NCBI GenBank assembly: GCA_958299035.1
Contig: CATQJL010000223.1
Location: forward strand, 51,690,302-51,754,301
Source: Cylicocyclus nassatus
Lineage: Eukaryota > Nematoda > Chromadorea > Rhabditida > Strongylidae
Length of the DNA: 64,000 nucleotides
Reading direction: 5' to 3'
Position 1 is the first letter of the stretch. Each line of letters begins with the position of its first letter. This document shows, piece after piece, positions 24,322 to 36,541 of the stretch. A program made the translations under genes and the position numbers. The notes below the pieces were generated by a model that searched no databases, was not told the origin of the DNA, and saw only the letters and a program-made list of their open reading frames with translations.

Positions 24322-24466
24322 TTGTGATTCATCTCGCGATTGTGTGCAACTCACTTCGAAGGAGTGGCTAAGACAAAACTCTAAAATATGTAAACAAATG
24401 ATCGAGCTTGTCGTAATAAACATCACGGTTATGACCATGTTAAATGCCCACATTCCACGAGGATGA
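24322..24466 (+). CDS. Candidate terminal exon, hypothetical
   Basis: An AT-rich tract ending TTTCAG precedes an open frame of about 48 codons with three cysteines (CDSSRDC, ICKQM) and a TGA at 24464-24466. The good acceptor and stop support a 3' exon, but no family is recognised and no partner exon is confirmed. Confidence 0.25.
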
Positions 24467-25754
24467 CGAGACTAAGAGATGTCTCGCAGACTAAATACTA
24501 TTCTGCTGTAGTTGGAGAAATGACAGAAATGTTAGACAAAATCCACTCCAAATTCGTTAATAAATAGAAGGAGAATGCTAGAATTTTTTGTTACATTACC
24601 CGACTGTGCTATTTCTATGTTTGAAAGTAGACAGAATTTTTTCGCATTGGAATTCTACATTCTGCACGCATCAGGTTGTCTTGCACAGCCTTGGTTCAAT
24701 ACTACTCACTAAAACCAATTCCTTACTCGTTGCTGGAGCCTTCCAGGTTCCCAACATCTATGCAATTCCAACAGGCTCTTAAGTAGAATTTCGCCATGCT
24801 TTTTCAACAAATTGATGACCGCTTCAGATGCATAGTGTGTTAAGGCTTAATTATCCTTGAAATTACTACTACCTCGGGTAATCTCCCTTTAAAGATCTTT
24901 TTTCTGCGTTGGAACCAGGAACCTCGTTGAAACCATGTTTCTTGTCCCTCTCTTAGAACTACCATAGGTATACTAGACTGTATAGACGGCAGTATGCGTA
25001 AATCTGTTTGAGGAATGATGGCTGGTCCATGGCGTTGGTGTCAGAAGTTACACAACTGAAAATGTGCGTGGTGGTTTATGTATTAACACATCCCTGCGCA
25101 GCTGGCACTTAGTTGGGCTGACCTCGACCCTTCGCTCACTTGATCCTACAAGCTTTTTAATTTTATTTTTTTTTAATTCGCTAATACACTCACGCTGAAT
25201 AACAAAAGAAAAAGAAAAACTCACACGTCAAACAAGAATGATACCAGCTCGTGCGCTTCGGGGAGATAAACTTTGAACGTATAGGCGAACCAAAACCTAA
25301 GGCCCCCTAGGATTTAGAGATGTCATTTGACAAAGATCAAAGAGAGTACGCGGTGATGGCTTGAAAAATGACTTTAAAATCTTGTATCCTCCAAAATTAT
25401 TTTCAACACCTTTTTGAGTACCAGCGAGCTTATGGGCGCTAAATAACTGACTAGTCCCAGATGAAAATGGATTTTAGAGGAGAGCAAGACTCTGCGATGG
25501 AGTGTCAGTTGGATGGCCGAACAAGGCAAGTATGGAAGCAATCATCTGCTCAAAAACGAACTTGGGCACTTTGAGTAGAGATTATTAAAAAGAAATTAAG
25601 AAGTGGATTTAAGTACCCTGAAGGTGAGACGAGCTGGTATGATCTAGTAAAGCCCAGTCAAAGTTAGTGACAATAGAATACAAAATCAGTAACTTATACT
25701 CTTAATCCAATCTGTTTTGTTTTCACTATTCAAAAAGATTAATGAATTTATTAG

Positions 25755-25916
25755 ATAAACTGGGCTAATGAGTTGCGGGATATGTACGGTATGGCGAAAA
25801 GTGGAAGACTTGTCGATGAGCGGACGACTTGGGGAGGTATAAAACCTGACGAAGTGGGGGGCGACGTGGACAGATATGGGCGACTTATGAGGTATGCACG
25901 GCGATTTGGAACAACG
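25755..25916 (+). CDS. Candidate internal exon, hypothetical
   Basis: A 162-bp phase 0-0 exon bounded by TTATTAG and a GTAGGT donor. It encodes 54 charged residues including ELRDMYGMAKSGRLVDER and DRYGRLMRYARRFGTT. The composition looks protein-like, with repeated YGR/RYGR motifs of peptide-precursor flavour. That reading is speculative and no family is recognised. Confidence 0.3.
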
Positions 25917-26419
25917 GTAGGTGGCACATTGGTACACGAACCATCTAATCATCTAAAAATCACCGATACCAACTGAAGCACGTTGATATTTTTAATCTCT
26001 CTTCAAGTATTTTGGAGTTTTCACTGGAAACGATGTAATCCGGAACAAGAAAACCATCTAGTTGTTCGGCAATTGAAAGAGCCACGCCTAAATCGTTTTT
26101 TCCCAGCTTCCGATAGCATAAGCCAAGTCACGACTCACTTAACCCAAACAAAACGCGTTGTGCTCCTTTACGCTTTCCTACAGCCTTTAAAGCGATTCCA
26201 TTCATGGTACAATTCTTCAGATCGCAAACGCATCTCTGAGCAAAAGAACGCACGATTCCATTTCAGCGAACATTAATTGTCCTTAAAAGTGGAGGAGTAA
26301 TGGAGCGACGGTCGACAAGCGCGTTTTTTTAAGAGTCATCAAATAAACAGCCCTGTTTGAAGCTACGCAGAACTTTCAAGCATATCAGACAGACTATAAT
26401 AGCTTATTGGCTATTATAG

Positions 26420-27360
26420 TTGTAACAAACGGAAATTTTCATCGAATAAACGAATATCAAATGATTGATTTGAAAACTTTACGGACGAATGAATATCGAA
26501 TAATCGATTTTCGGAAAATTTCCGAACGTGAACATTGTTTGATTTCCGATTTTTATATTATTCGAATTCGAAAATCGAATATGGGCACATTCAAAAACTC
26601 AATTTCTAAATATTTGAATAAGTGAACTTGATCGAATATTTGACTCGAATTATTGAATAACTAAATATCATCGAGTATTCGATTATTTGAATATTCCAGT
26701 ATTCAAATGCAATATTCGAACAAGCTAGAAAGCTCGCACATGGAACATGCGAATATACATTTTAACTTTCAATATCCAAATGTGTACTTTTCTCTTGCTC
26801 GAATATTCGAATATTCGAACAACTGTTTTGCAAAGTTTTTCGAATATTCGAATATTTGAATAACTGTCTTTCAAAATCCCCAAATATTCGAATATTCGAA
26901 TAAGACATTATTTTTCAATTGCGCAAATGGACAAATATTCGAATAAAGGTCTTTTTACTTATTCGACTATCCGGATAACCGAAACTTCACTTCCCTAGAT
27001 ATTCGATTACAACAACATTTCAATCTAAAAAAGGCAACGGATGCATTCATGTGGTGAGTCGTGGCTGCCAAGAGATGGCATTGAAAATATAAGCGAGCAC
27101 TTCGAACATCGATGTATTTTCAGAGGCAAGTACAAATATTTTCCACGTACTCTCATCTTGACCTGGTCATGTTGTGTCAAATGTGTAGTAGTCAAAATCG
27201 AATATTCATGTTCAAATAATTTACTCGAAATATTCGACTATTCGAATATTCCAAACAGTCGAACATTCGATCATATGTAATTATTCGACTGTTTGAATAG
27301 TCGAATATCCGACCAATACCATTTAATCGAATATTTGTTCATTCGAATTTTGAAATGTTG
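26420..27360. repeat. AT-rich TTCGAATATTCGAA tract
   Basis: Dozens of irregular ATTCGAATA/CGAATATTCG units with no fixed period, on both strands. The tract overlaps the left arm of the adjacent large palindrome, where it replaces sequence kept in the right arm. Confidence 0.75.
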
Positions 27361-27451
27361 CATTATTCGAATACCGTCGTTTGACGCGTCGAGGTGCAAT
27401 GTGCCGAAAAGCAATCCAAGATCGACCCGTAACCTCTAGTCCACCTTGAAG

Positions 27452-27829
27452 TTAGTAGCCCGCACGGAAGTGACGGACATCACTGAGGTTCCACATTGTG
27501 CCAAAGACTTTATGTACTGCACGGTTTTGAGTCGCATAATGCCATATAAGGCAAAAATCACTCGCTAATGTCGCGCGTTCATTTTTGTTGCTCATGCCTG
27601 GATTTCCAGTGTAGATCCACGGCGCTTCTAGCATTTTTCTTGCCGATATCTCAACCTCTTGCTCTGAGACTGTACATTTCACTTCAAATTCATTATCATT
27701 ATGTGCCTCAAGCGTACGTTTCATTTTGAGAGATGACAGGCTTCCTCGTCTTTTGTTAGCAATGTGCTCCTTCATTCTAACACTTAGAGTTCTTCCGGTC
27801 TCTCTTGTATACGTTACACCACAATTCAA
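27452..27829 (-). pseudogene. GIY-YIG endonuclease-like fragment (left arm)
   Basis: The reverse strand encodes CGVTYTRETGRTLSVRMKEH followed by a basic stretch (KRRGSLSSLKMKR) and SARKMLEAPWIY. The pattern Y-x-x-ETGR-x-L-x-x-R-x-x-EH is that of GIY-YIG domains of Penelope-like and related retroelements. No reverse transcriptase is attached, so it is a remnant. Confidence 0.55.
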
Positions 27830-28395
27830 GCATTCTAGTTGAGGATGCCCTCTTTTGCGTAATCACCTAGTTTCCCACGAGGGTAGACGATGCTGTCTTC
27901 TATATACGTTCCACGCCATACAATCTATTCCTGATCAACCGGTTTTGATGTTATTACTAGGGAAGTTGACCAATACTATTTCATTCTCTAGCTGTGCTCG
28001 TGCAATAATTGTCAATGATGAATGATTGTCCTGTGATGATGTAGTGTAGTGATCATTAAAGTGGCAATGATTGTTTTCCCGTTGGCAGTAATTGCTGGGT
28101 ATTATTTTGCCTTGCTTACAATCTCAATAGATAGCGCAGGTGGCACGTATACCATTCGCTCGTTGCTTTTACAAAGCTTTGTAAGCAAAGCCTCGTTGCT
28201 TTGCAAAAGCAACTTGAGAATGATATATATGCGCCTTATACCACTACCACGATCATTGCCACGTCAATAATTACTACAATCATCATCACAGGACATCATT
28301 CCATTGACATTTATTGCACGAGCATAGCTAGATAATGAAACAGTACTGACCACACTCCTAGTAATAATATCAAAAAGCGGTGGATCAGGAATAGA

Positions 28396-28746
28396 TTGTA
28401 TGACGTGGAACGTATATTAGAAGACAGTATCGTCTACCCTTATGGGAAACTAGTTGACTACGCAAAAGAGGGCATCGCTCCTCAACTAGAGTGCTTGAAT
28501 TGTGATGTAACGTATACAAGAGAGACCGGAAAAGTTCTAAGTGTTAGAATGAAGGAGCACCGTGCTAGCAAAAGACGAGGAAGCCTTTCATCTCTCAAAA
28601 TGAAACATAAGATTGAGACACATAATGACAACGAATATGAAATGAGGTGTACAGTCTTAGAGCAAGAGGTTGAGAAATCGGCAAGAAAAAATGCTAGAGG
28701 CGCCGTGGATCTACAGCGGAAATCCGGGCATGAACAACAGAAATGA
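28396..28746 (+). pseudogene. GIY-YIG endonuclease-like fragment (right arm)
   Basis: Inverted partner of the fragment at 27452-27829: LECLNCDVTYTRETGKVLSV and RMKEHRASKRRGSLSSLKMK, then a frameshifted end. A CxxC pair precedes the YTRETG motif. No intact element surrounds it. Confidence 0.55.
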
Positions 28747-29280
28747 ACGCGCGACAGTAAGGACTGATTTTTGCCTCTTATGGCATTATACGACTTGAAA
28801 CCGCACAGTACATAAAGTTTTTGGCACAATGTGAAACCTCAGTGATGCCCGTCACTTTCGCGCGGACTACTGACTTCAAGGTGGACTAGATATTAATGGG
28901 TCCATCTTTGACTGCTTTTCGGCACATTGCGCCTCGACGCGGTTTAAACGACGGAAGTCGGATGGGGCGTTTGAATGTGTAGACTAACAGATGACTTCAC
29001 TGCGATCCCCTTTCACACCTTCGAAGAAGACGATATTTGTCGCAACGTAAGGTCAATGAAGGTCAATGAAGGCCCACCATGACGACCTGGTTGGCAGAAC
29101 AGCACTACACATTCGACACAACACGCCCAAGTCAAGATGAGACTACGTGGAAAATAATTGTACTTGCCTCTGAAAACACATCAGTGTTCGAAGTGCTCGC
29201 TTATATTTTCAATGCCATCTCTTGGCAGCCACGACTCACCACATGAATGTATCCGTTGCCTTTTTTAGATTGAAAATGTT

Positions 29281-30374
29281 ACAATCGTTTCTATTTCCCC
29301 CTCCCTCCCCCCTCCCCCATGTACGGGTAGAAGATAGACAAGCTTTAACAAGAAAGAACACGAGTGTTCATTCACTTGATGCAAGTTGTTTTCATCAAAA
29401 CAGAATCAGTCACGGTTTCATTGATTAGATAAAATTTTATTTTCATAACCATCAGTGCTTAACCGGGAGAGGGGATCCCTTCGAGATAATTGCTAAAACT
29501 TTGAAAGTAGCCTACCTAGGCTATAAAATTGCGTAACTGACTTGTTTACATTTGTAAACGGTTAAAGCGACTTTTGGAGTTTTCAACAATTCATATCAAC
29601 TTTGTAAAAAAAATTCCTCTCTTCTGCGTGGCGTCGCGAAGCCCCTCTTCATAGAATTTTGGACTTATGAGTCTGCAAAAACTCTGGAAAAACTCCCGGA
29701 ATTAGGGGCAGTGGCTGCCATGCCTCGGTCAAAAATTTTTCGCTCCCCCCCCCCCCCGAAAAAATAAATCTCTCGGGCCGCCATTGATCTCCTTATAACG
29801 GATCACGAATATGGAAAGCGGCTATTTCAGGAGCTCTCCGTTCTATTGTTGTAGTTACTGTCGTGATGGCTGAATAAACTCTGTCTCTCTCAACGGTCTT
29901 AACTACAAAAAGTCACGATCTCGATTATTTTTACAGAGCTCATACTTTTTTGACTTAAGCAGCAAATTGTTGCTGTTTACACTGAGTTGTATCTCAACAG
30001 GTCGTCGAGTCAATTGCACCTAATGTGCGTAGCGCACACTATGTGCTCTAACTGACGAATTGCGAAACTAGAACCTGCTTCCAGTGATTTCTCCTTGATT
30101 ACCTTATTTTGCGGCGTATAAGTCGTAATTATTTCCATCGCGCGCGGGCTAATGCGATGATGCTCGCGATACGCGAAGCCGCACAAGCAGCCAACTACTA
30201 CCTATTTTACCTAGCAGACTGACTTTAATTTTCTGCTTTCACTCTTTGTTGTGAAAGCATTGAAAGACCATTAAAACATTAACATCATCATCAACAGTCA
30301 TTAAAATTGAACGAAATCGCAGCGTCAACATCAGTAACATCTGTAAAAAGAAATACAACCCAAACACCCACAAC
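29281..30374. other. Intergenic repeats, no recognised gene
   Basis: A CAGTGCTTAACCGG...GGCCGCCATTG block at about 29452-29787 resembles the CAGTGGCG MITE family but lacks a matching duplication. A poly-C run lies near 29746-29757. Confidence 0.4.
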
Positions 30375-31791
30375 CATAGGTGCGATAGGGGGAGCCGGGC
30401 TCTCCCCAGGTGAAGGGGGTCTTGGCTGTTCCCGACCTTCCAGGGTGAAGGGGGTATGTGAGTCTAGGGGGGGAGGAAGAGAGAAAAGGTAAAAGAGCGT
30501 GGTATGAAGAGCTCTAATTTGTACCTTATTTAGGCACAAATTGAAAAAATTTAAAAATTTTCAAAAGAATCTAAAAAGTTTTAAAAAAATTGATTATGAA
30601 GATCTGTGCTCCTGTTTCACTGCATCAACAAAAAACGAAAGCAATAATGTTTATCCCAAAAGATGTACAAGTTAGGAACAACTTCAATTCCTCACATCAT
30701 CATCAACAATATCACTATCGCTAACGTCAGAGACGACAAGTTCGCTGCCTGAAAAATCTTCTTCTTCCTCCAAAAGGTCATCGGAGTAGAAGTAGAATTG
30801 CGTGCAAAAGCGTTCTGAGTCGAAAATGGATTTGAAACTTTCTTCTTCTTTTACGCGCTCTTGTGATTTATTTCTTGGCCATCTGATAGCACCAGGAATT
30901 CAGCAGGTAGGTGACCAGTTTCTTCATACCATCTATTAGGATATTTCAAAAAGTCATACGGTAACAGCATGTCTGGACCACTTATACCAATCCTTTAAAT
31001 GAAGTTTTTAGATAACAATGTGTTTAGTAGAAGGTTGACAAATCCTAAGTATTTGCTTAGATGCTCTATCGTTGTAGAGTTCTGCGTTGTGTTCTGATAA
31101 CAGAGTAGATAGAAAATTTCTTTCCACCTCTGCCGTGCTAGTCGGAATGGAAACTAGCTTTGCTAGTAGGTCCATCAGATTTTTGCGGTAAGTAATGGGA
31201 AAAGAGCCAGATATCATATGCTTTCGCAACACGGGAAGGAAATAGTGCATACTTTTTGGGCCTTGTCGAACTCTGGCTTCACCTCCTCTGGCTTACGTCC
31301 TGTTAGCTCATTAGAAAGCTGCTCAACTTCTTCTCTAACAGCATCTGCGGAATAGCCGAAAAAAGGAGGTACTATGCTGCGCGTGGGTTTTTTTTTCAAT
31401 ATCATAGGTCATATTGTCGCAAGGTGAATAATTTCAAAAGCATAAAGCACAGAGTTGGGTTCGCACTCCAGCCGGGATCTAAGTGCAGTAACTATGCTTT
31501 GTACTAACACCTTCCTTTTGTTCATATCCATGTTTGTGAATTTAGCAGCCTTGAATTCTTCAGCAACCTGAAGATCAGCAATGGACTTCCTGGACATTTC
31601 CTCATTGAAACTAGACAATCTGCTTGGATTCCTTATGCAGGAAATCAGAGAGTATCGCTCAATTGCCAACTCTGTATCAATGTCGACAACAATTTCGTCG
31701 GCGTAAGATTCTCCTTCTGCCTCGCTGTTGAACTGGAACACATGCGAGTCATCTGCGATTTTGTAAAGTATTCTTCCTGCCGTTTCCTCTT

Positions 31792-32007
31792 TGTTGTGGA
31801 ACGCGTTGAGCCGTTGACAATTTATTAGAAAAACACAAAGATTCCCCTTATACACATAGGCGTATATGCCGCGGGTTCACTAGGATCAATGCAATAACAA
31901 CACGTAAATACAGCAAGCTGCGGCGGGTACGCCGCAGCCACATAGGCCGCCTCAGCATTAGCTATCGCTAGTGAGCAAGTTCCAATATAAGGGACGGCTC
32001 TACAACA
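31792..32007 (-). repeat. 3' LTR (left copy)
   Basis: 216 bp, starts TGTTGTGGAACG and ends CTCTACAACA on the + strand. A polypurine tract (reverse strand AGGAGGAAGG) abuts it at 32008-32017. Confidence 0.95.
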
Positions 32008-32015
32008 CCTTCCTC

Positions 32016-34649
32016 CTAAGATGAACAACGGTACATCTTATAATAAGGATCTACTTGTAGACGTTCTGGTGGGCGACGATGGCGACTTGGTCTGGTTGAT
32101 GTCGGTGAAGTAGACGAGGTGGCTTGGTGTTCAGCAGCATCGAAACCACTGTTAAGTCGGTCTTCGTCGGAAGTGGACTGTGTCGAGTCATGATGGCGAT
32201 CCATACTTGCTGCGCGGCGCATCTGGTTCGCATGTCGTCTCCATAACTGGCCGTCTTCAGTAAGCACACCATATAGTGCTTCTCCGTAGCGTTTCTTCAC
32301 TCTAGCTGGAGTCCATTTTTCACATCCAGAGCGAAAATCACGTACCCACACGGCTTCTTGTGGCTGGTAGGCTCTCTTTCGTGCTCCATGGTGGCGGTTA
32401 AACTGCTTCTCCATGTTTTTGTTGCCCATTCCTTCTTCTTTGGAGTCTTCATTCAGCAGCGACAGCGGTGTCCTTATCTGACGTCCCAGGAGCAGCTCGG
32501 CAGGCGAACGTTGTCCTGGAGCAGTTGTACAAGGCGTTCGTCGATAAGACTGTAGAAACTCCGCAAGCTTCTCTGCCGTTCCTCCCTCCTTAATTTTTTG
32601 GTAGGTCCTTTTAAAGATATCCACAAACCTTTCCGCTTGTCCATTTGATTGTGGATGGAATGGGGGTGAACGCATATGCTTGATTCCTCGCTCTTCACAG
32701 AAATCTTGGAACTCCTTTGCTGTGAACTGCGTCCCATTATCCGACACGATCACTTGCGGATTTCCAAATCGAGCGAATAGAGATCTGAGTTCTCTCAGGG
32801 TAGCTGTAGTTGACGATGAAGGCATCTCAAATACTTCTGGCCATTTCGAGTAAGCGTCAACTACGACGAGATACATCTTGCCATTCAGCGGTCCTGCATA
32901 GTCAATGTGAAGTCAATTCCATGGTTTGTCTTCCACTTTCCATGAATGCAGCATCGTCTTCACTGGCATTTTGGAGGCTTCTTGACAATCCCTACAGCGG
33001 CGCACTGAGTCTTCAATTTCTCTGTTGATGCCCATCCAGTATGCGAATCCTCTTGCGAGCATCTTCATCCTTGTCATTCCAGGGTGTCCCTCGTGTAACT
33101 GCTTCAGAACCGCCTGTCTCAGCGAAGCTGGAATGACTATTCTGTGGGCGAAGTACAAACATCCGTTTTGCACTGATAAATTCTCCCTCAGTGCTCTCCA
33201 ATTTCGGACTTCTTCTTTCGGCTTGGACGGCCATGCTCCTGATTGCAGCATTCGTATGATCTGCGCAATGGTTTCGTCCTTACGAGATTCTTCTTCAATC
33301 TTCCTCCGGGTCACTGGTAACGCTCGTACCGCAGCAGCTTGAACAGCTCGCACCTCTTCTTCTATCTTCGCTATAACAACGTCTTCGGTTTGGAATGGCC
33401 TTGGAGGGATCAGTCGAGACAGTGCATCAGCTTGTCCGAACTCGGTCGTCTTGCGGTACTCCAAGTCGAAGTCGTATGCGAGTAGAATGAGTTTCCATCG
33501 TTGCAGCCTGTTCGCTGTCTACACCGGTACCATCTTCTTGGGTCCAAAAATGTGTAGCAGCGGCTTGTGGTCGGTGAGCAATCTGAATCGGCGTCCGTAT
33601 ATGTACCGATGGAACTTACGGACCGCGAAAACCAATGCTAGTCCTTCCTTCTCAATTTGTCCGTAGTTCTTTTCTGCGGCTGTGAGACTTCGGCTTGCAT
33701 GGCAGATAGCCTTTTCTGTCCCATCTGGCATCTTGTGCAGAATTACAGCCCCGATTCCGTAGTCTGACGCATCCGCAGCTACCACTATCTGTAAGTCAGG
33801 ATCGAAATGTGTAAGGAGTAGATCGGAGGCTAAGACTTCTTTGGCACGCTTAAATGCGTTTTGGCATTTCTCTGTCCATTCGAACTTTGCGTCCTTCTTG
33901 AGCAATGCGTCCAGGGGTGCTCTAAGCTGGCGCATCTCGGCTACGAATAATCCATAATAGTTGATCATGCCGAGGAATGACCGAGCATCCGCTATGTTCT
34001 TCGGCGCTGGCATTTGCTGGATGACTTCAATCTTCTTTGGATCCGGCCGGCGTCCTCTTTTGTCGATGATGCAGCCTAGGTAACAAATCTCTGGCATGAG
34101 AAAGTTGCATTTTTCCAACCTGACGTGGAATCCGTAGTCCTTGATTCTCTTAAACAAGGCTTCCAAATTCTGGCGGTGTTCTTCGTAACTCCTCCCTGTG
34201 ATGATGATGTCATCAAGATAAGCGGCTACTCCATCAAGTCCGCTTATCATGGAATCCATGATCTGCTGGAATATACCGGGTGCCGATTTCACTCCGAATG
34301 GCAAACAATTATAGCGATATAATCCCTTATGTGTGTTGATAGTCAGCATCTCCTTTGACGTTTCCTCGACTTCCACTTGTAAATACGCTTCGGCTAGGTC
34401 GAGTTGAGTGAAGAGCTGGCCTCCATTGAGCTTGGTGAACACATCCTCCGCTGTGGGCAATGGATGCTGATGCAGCTGCAATGCATCGTTGAGTCCTGTC
34501 GAGAAGTCGGCGCATAGACGGATCCTGCCATTTTTCTTCTTGACGGCGACTATTGGCGCGGTGCCGTGGCGTACGGAACTGACCTCTTCATCTTGAAGAC
34601 TGGCACAGCATCGCTCTTCAAGATTAACTTGGCCTTGCTCTTCGTGCAC
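32016..34649 (-). pseudogene. Retrotransposon Pol: RT, RNase H and integrase with two in-frame stops
   Basis: One frame covers RT (RLCADFSTGLNDAL, LPFGVKSAPGIFQQ, catalytic AAYLDDIII), RNase H (VVAADASDYGIGAVI, LTDHKPLL), the integrase zinc-binding region (LHEGHPGMTRMK, CRDCQ), and the integrase core (VVVDAYSKWPEVF, VSDNGTQF, HPQSNGQAERF). It is broken by TAG at 33519-33521 (just after KKMVPV) and TGA at about 32910-32912 (just after DKPWN). The element is therefore unlikely to be autonomous. RNase H-to-integrase spacing and order are normal for Ty3/gypsy. Confidence 0.9.
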
Positions 34650-36085
34650 TTTCCCAAGTCGCTATTGAAGACTTCCGCATATTTCCTCTTCAAATCGGCG
34701 ACGACTTCGGCTCGAAATTTCTCCTCGCTGGTCACCTTTCTGCAGTTGTAGTTGTCCTTCAGCTTCTTGTACGCCGGCAATTGGATACACCATTCCAATC
34801 CCAATAGATTCGAGCCTTCGGTGACATAGCAAATTCCGTTTCCATGAACGGTTTTCCCTGTAACTCGATCTTTGACCTCAAAATCGGTCGAAAATTTACC
34901 CTCGATCTGCATCGGCGTCCCGTCGGCAGTTTTCACGGGCAACACACAGGGTTCCAGAGCAGGGGATCCCATCCTCTTCCAGGCTCTTCGCGAAATCGGG
35001 GTTATATCCGCACCTGTGTCCAGCTGTAGCTTGAGGGAATACCCTCTGATTACGACGTCGATATAAGTCCGCGCCTTCTCAGCGTCGAAAACGACCACAT
35101 TTTTGCACTGTCGCCTGCGGCTCACATGGGCTCCCGTCTTCCTCCGCTTCTTCCGACTATTGTCAGATTGTGGACAGTCTCTTCTGAGGTGTGGTCCTCC
35201 GCATATGAAGCAATTTACCTTTTTCTTCCATACAGCATGGACGTCGCGAGTGCCTTCCATGTCCGTGTTATCCACTTTCAAAGCAGTGAAATTTTCACAA
35301 TCCGTGACTAGGTCTTCGATTGTTAATGGTGCTTCGTCCTTGTAAGCGTCCAGTCGACGAATCATTCGAAGACGAACTTCCCTGAGTGAGGGATCTTGAA
35401 GACCTGCTACAAATTGCAGCGTCTTCATCGCCGTGTAATCCAGCTCCTTGAGTCGAGCGTCTTCGTCCATCCGCTTGATGGTGTTAGCGTACTCGCGAAA
35501 TGGTACGCACGTTGGTGTAAGCGGTGGACAGGTTATCCTCAGGCACTCGTACCTCCTCCTAATCAGGGTCTTCTTAGAGGCGAATAGCTTCTGAAGATTC
35601 GCGATGGTGGTGTCGAAGTCCAAGTCGTGCGGTTGCGCAGGTAAGACCTCATCCGCATACTTCCGGTAGGCTTCTTCGTCCAGCTTCATGAGGATTAAGT
35701 CGCGCTTCTTGTGATCCGGCAGCTGGGCGTCGCGAATGATAGGTCCATACCTGCCGTACCAGTATGCAAACGTGTTACCTGTCTCCTCGTCCGAGACAAA
35801 TCGTTGCACTTCCTTGCTCAGCTGATCGTATTGATCTTTGCTGGCATCCTGGACGGCTCCCTGCTTACTGGCTAAGGTGATGATCAGCTCCTTCATCTGC
35901 TCCTGCTGAGCTTGCAATTGCGTCTGCTGCTCCTGTTGAAGTTGCAAATGTACTTGCATTTGCTCCTGTAGAGCTTGCGCCTGCATTTGCATTTGTTCCT
36001 GCTGAATTCGCATTTGATCGACCATGACCGATAGGACCTTCTCCAAAGAGTCATGGCCATGCCGCTCTTCACTGGCTTTCGGCAT
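34550..36085 (-). CDS. Retrotransposon Gag-protease polyprotein
   Basis: 511-residue open frame. A Gln/Met-rich coiled-coil-like segment (about residues 25-75) is followed by a Gag-like region (TFAYWYGRYGPII, FREYANTIKRM). A CCHC zinc knuckle CFICGGPHLRRDC lies near residue 295. A retropepsin site LQLDTGADITPIS is near residue 353, with its partner NLLGLEW about 70 residues later. The end begins the RT domain (VFKMKRSVPYA) but hits a stop. The following pol frame is shifted and overlaps by 100 bases (34550-34649). The usual RT linker after VPYA appears deleted, which probably caused the shift. Confidence 0.85.
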   Translation of the reverse strand: MPKASEERHGHDSLEKVLSVMVDQMRIQQEQMQMQAQALQEQMQVHLQLQQEQQTQLQAQQEQMKELIITLASKQGAVQDASKDQYDQLSKEVQRFVSDEETGNTFAYWYGRYGPIIRDAQLPDHKKRDLILMKLDEEAYRKYADEVLPAQPHDLDFDTTIANLQKLFASKKTLIRRRYECLRITCPPLTPTCVPFREYANTIKRMDEDARLKELDYTAMKTLQFVAGLQDPSLREVRLRMIRRLDAYKDEAPLTIEDLVTDCENFTALKVDNTDMEGTRDVHAVWKKKVNCFICGGPHLRRDCPQSDNSRKKRRKTGAHVSRRRQCKNVVVFDAEKARTYIDVVIRGYSLKLQLDTGADITPISRRAWKRMGSPALEPCVLPVKTADGTPMQIEGKFSTDFEVKDRVTGKTVHGNGICYVTEGSNLLGLEWCIQLPAYKKLKDNYNCRKVTSEEKFRAEVVADLKRKYAEVFNSDLGKCTKSKAKLILKSDAVPVFKMKRSVPYATAPRQ

Positions 36086-36325
36086 GGTAGAACTCTTCGG
36101 AGTCGACGAGTTCTTCTGCTAAATCGAATTCCTAGCAGCGCTTACTTGTCTGGCTGTCCTCGACCGGTAACAGCTTCCTCCCGGCTTGGCTGAGCTGTAG
36201 CGCTTCTTCTTGTCCTTGATTGGAAGGCTGCTGGTCCTTGGTCGGGCTGCTGGTCCTCGGTCGGTGGAGCTTCTTCTGGTCCTTGGTCGGTGGAGGTCTT
36301 CTTGTCCTTGATCCTGATCGCCAGT

Positions 36326-36541
36326 TGTTGTGGAACGCGTTGAGCCGTTGACAATTTATTAGAAAAACACAAAGATTCTCCTTATACACATAGGCGTATA
36401 TGCCGCGGGTTCACTAGGATCAATGCAATAACAACACGTAAATACAGCAAGGTGCGGCGGGTACGCCGCAGCCACATAGGCCGCCTCAGCATTAGCTATC
36501 AATAGTGAGCAAGTTCCAATATAAGGGACGGCTCTACAATA
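36326..36541 (-). repeat. 5' LTR (right copy)
   Basis: 216 bp, starts TGTTGTGGAACG and ends CTCTACAATA on the + strand. It differs from the left copy at five positions, including the terminal C/T. Confidence 0.95.

Larger units (their letters stand above)
27014..29280. mobile_element. 2.3-kb palindromic element with GIY-YIG-like remnants in both arms
   Basis: The left start AACATTTCAATCTAAAAAAGG mirrors the right end CCTTTTTTAGATTGAAAATG. Matching blocks run inward on both sides (for example GCAAGTAC...TTTTCCACGTA, and GCTCGTGCAATAA), with a spacer around 28070-28245. The arms are diverged by scattered substitutions, and the left arm holds the TTCGAA-rich replacement. Class is uncertain: a head-to-head dimer of a Penelope-like element or a foldback DNA element. 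Confidence 0.6.
31792..36541 (-). mobile_element. Ty3/gypsy-type LTR retrotransposon, 4750 bp
   Basis: Two 216-bp LTRs (TGTTGTGG...ACAACA/ACAATA) are flanked by an exact 5-bp duplication CTCTT at 31787-31791 and 36542-36546. On the reverse strand the order is LTR, primer-binding-like site starting TGGCGATCAGG at 36323, gag-protease, RT-RNase H-integrase, a polypurine tract AGGAGGAAGG and the LTR. RT before integrase is the Ty3/gypsy order. The LTRs differ at five positions (about 97.7% identical), so the insertion is fairly recent, yet pol carries stops. Confidence 0.95.
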
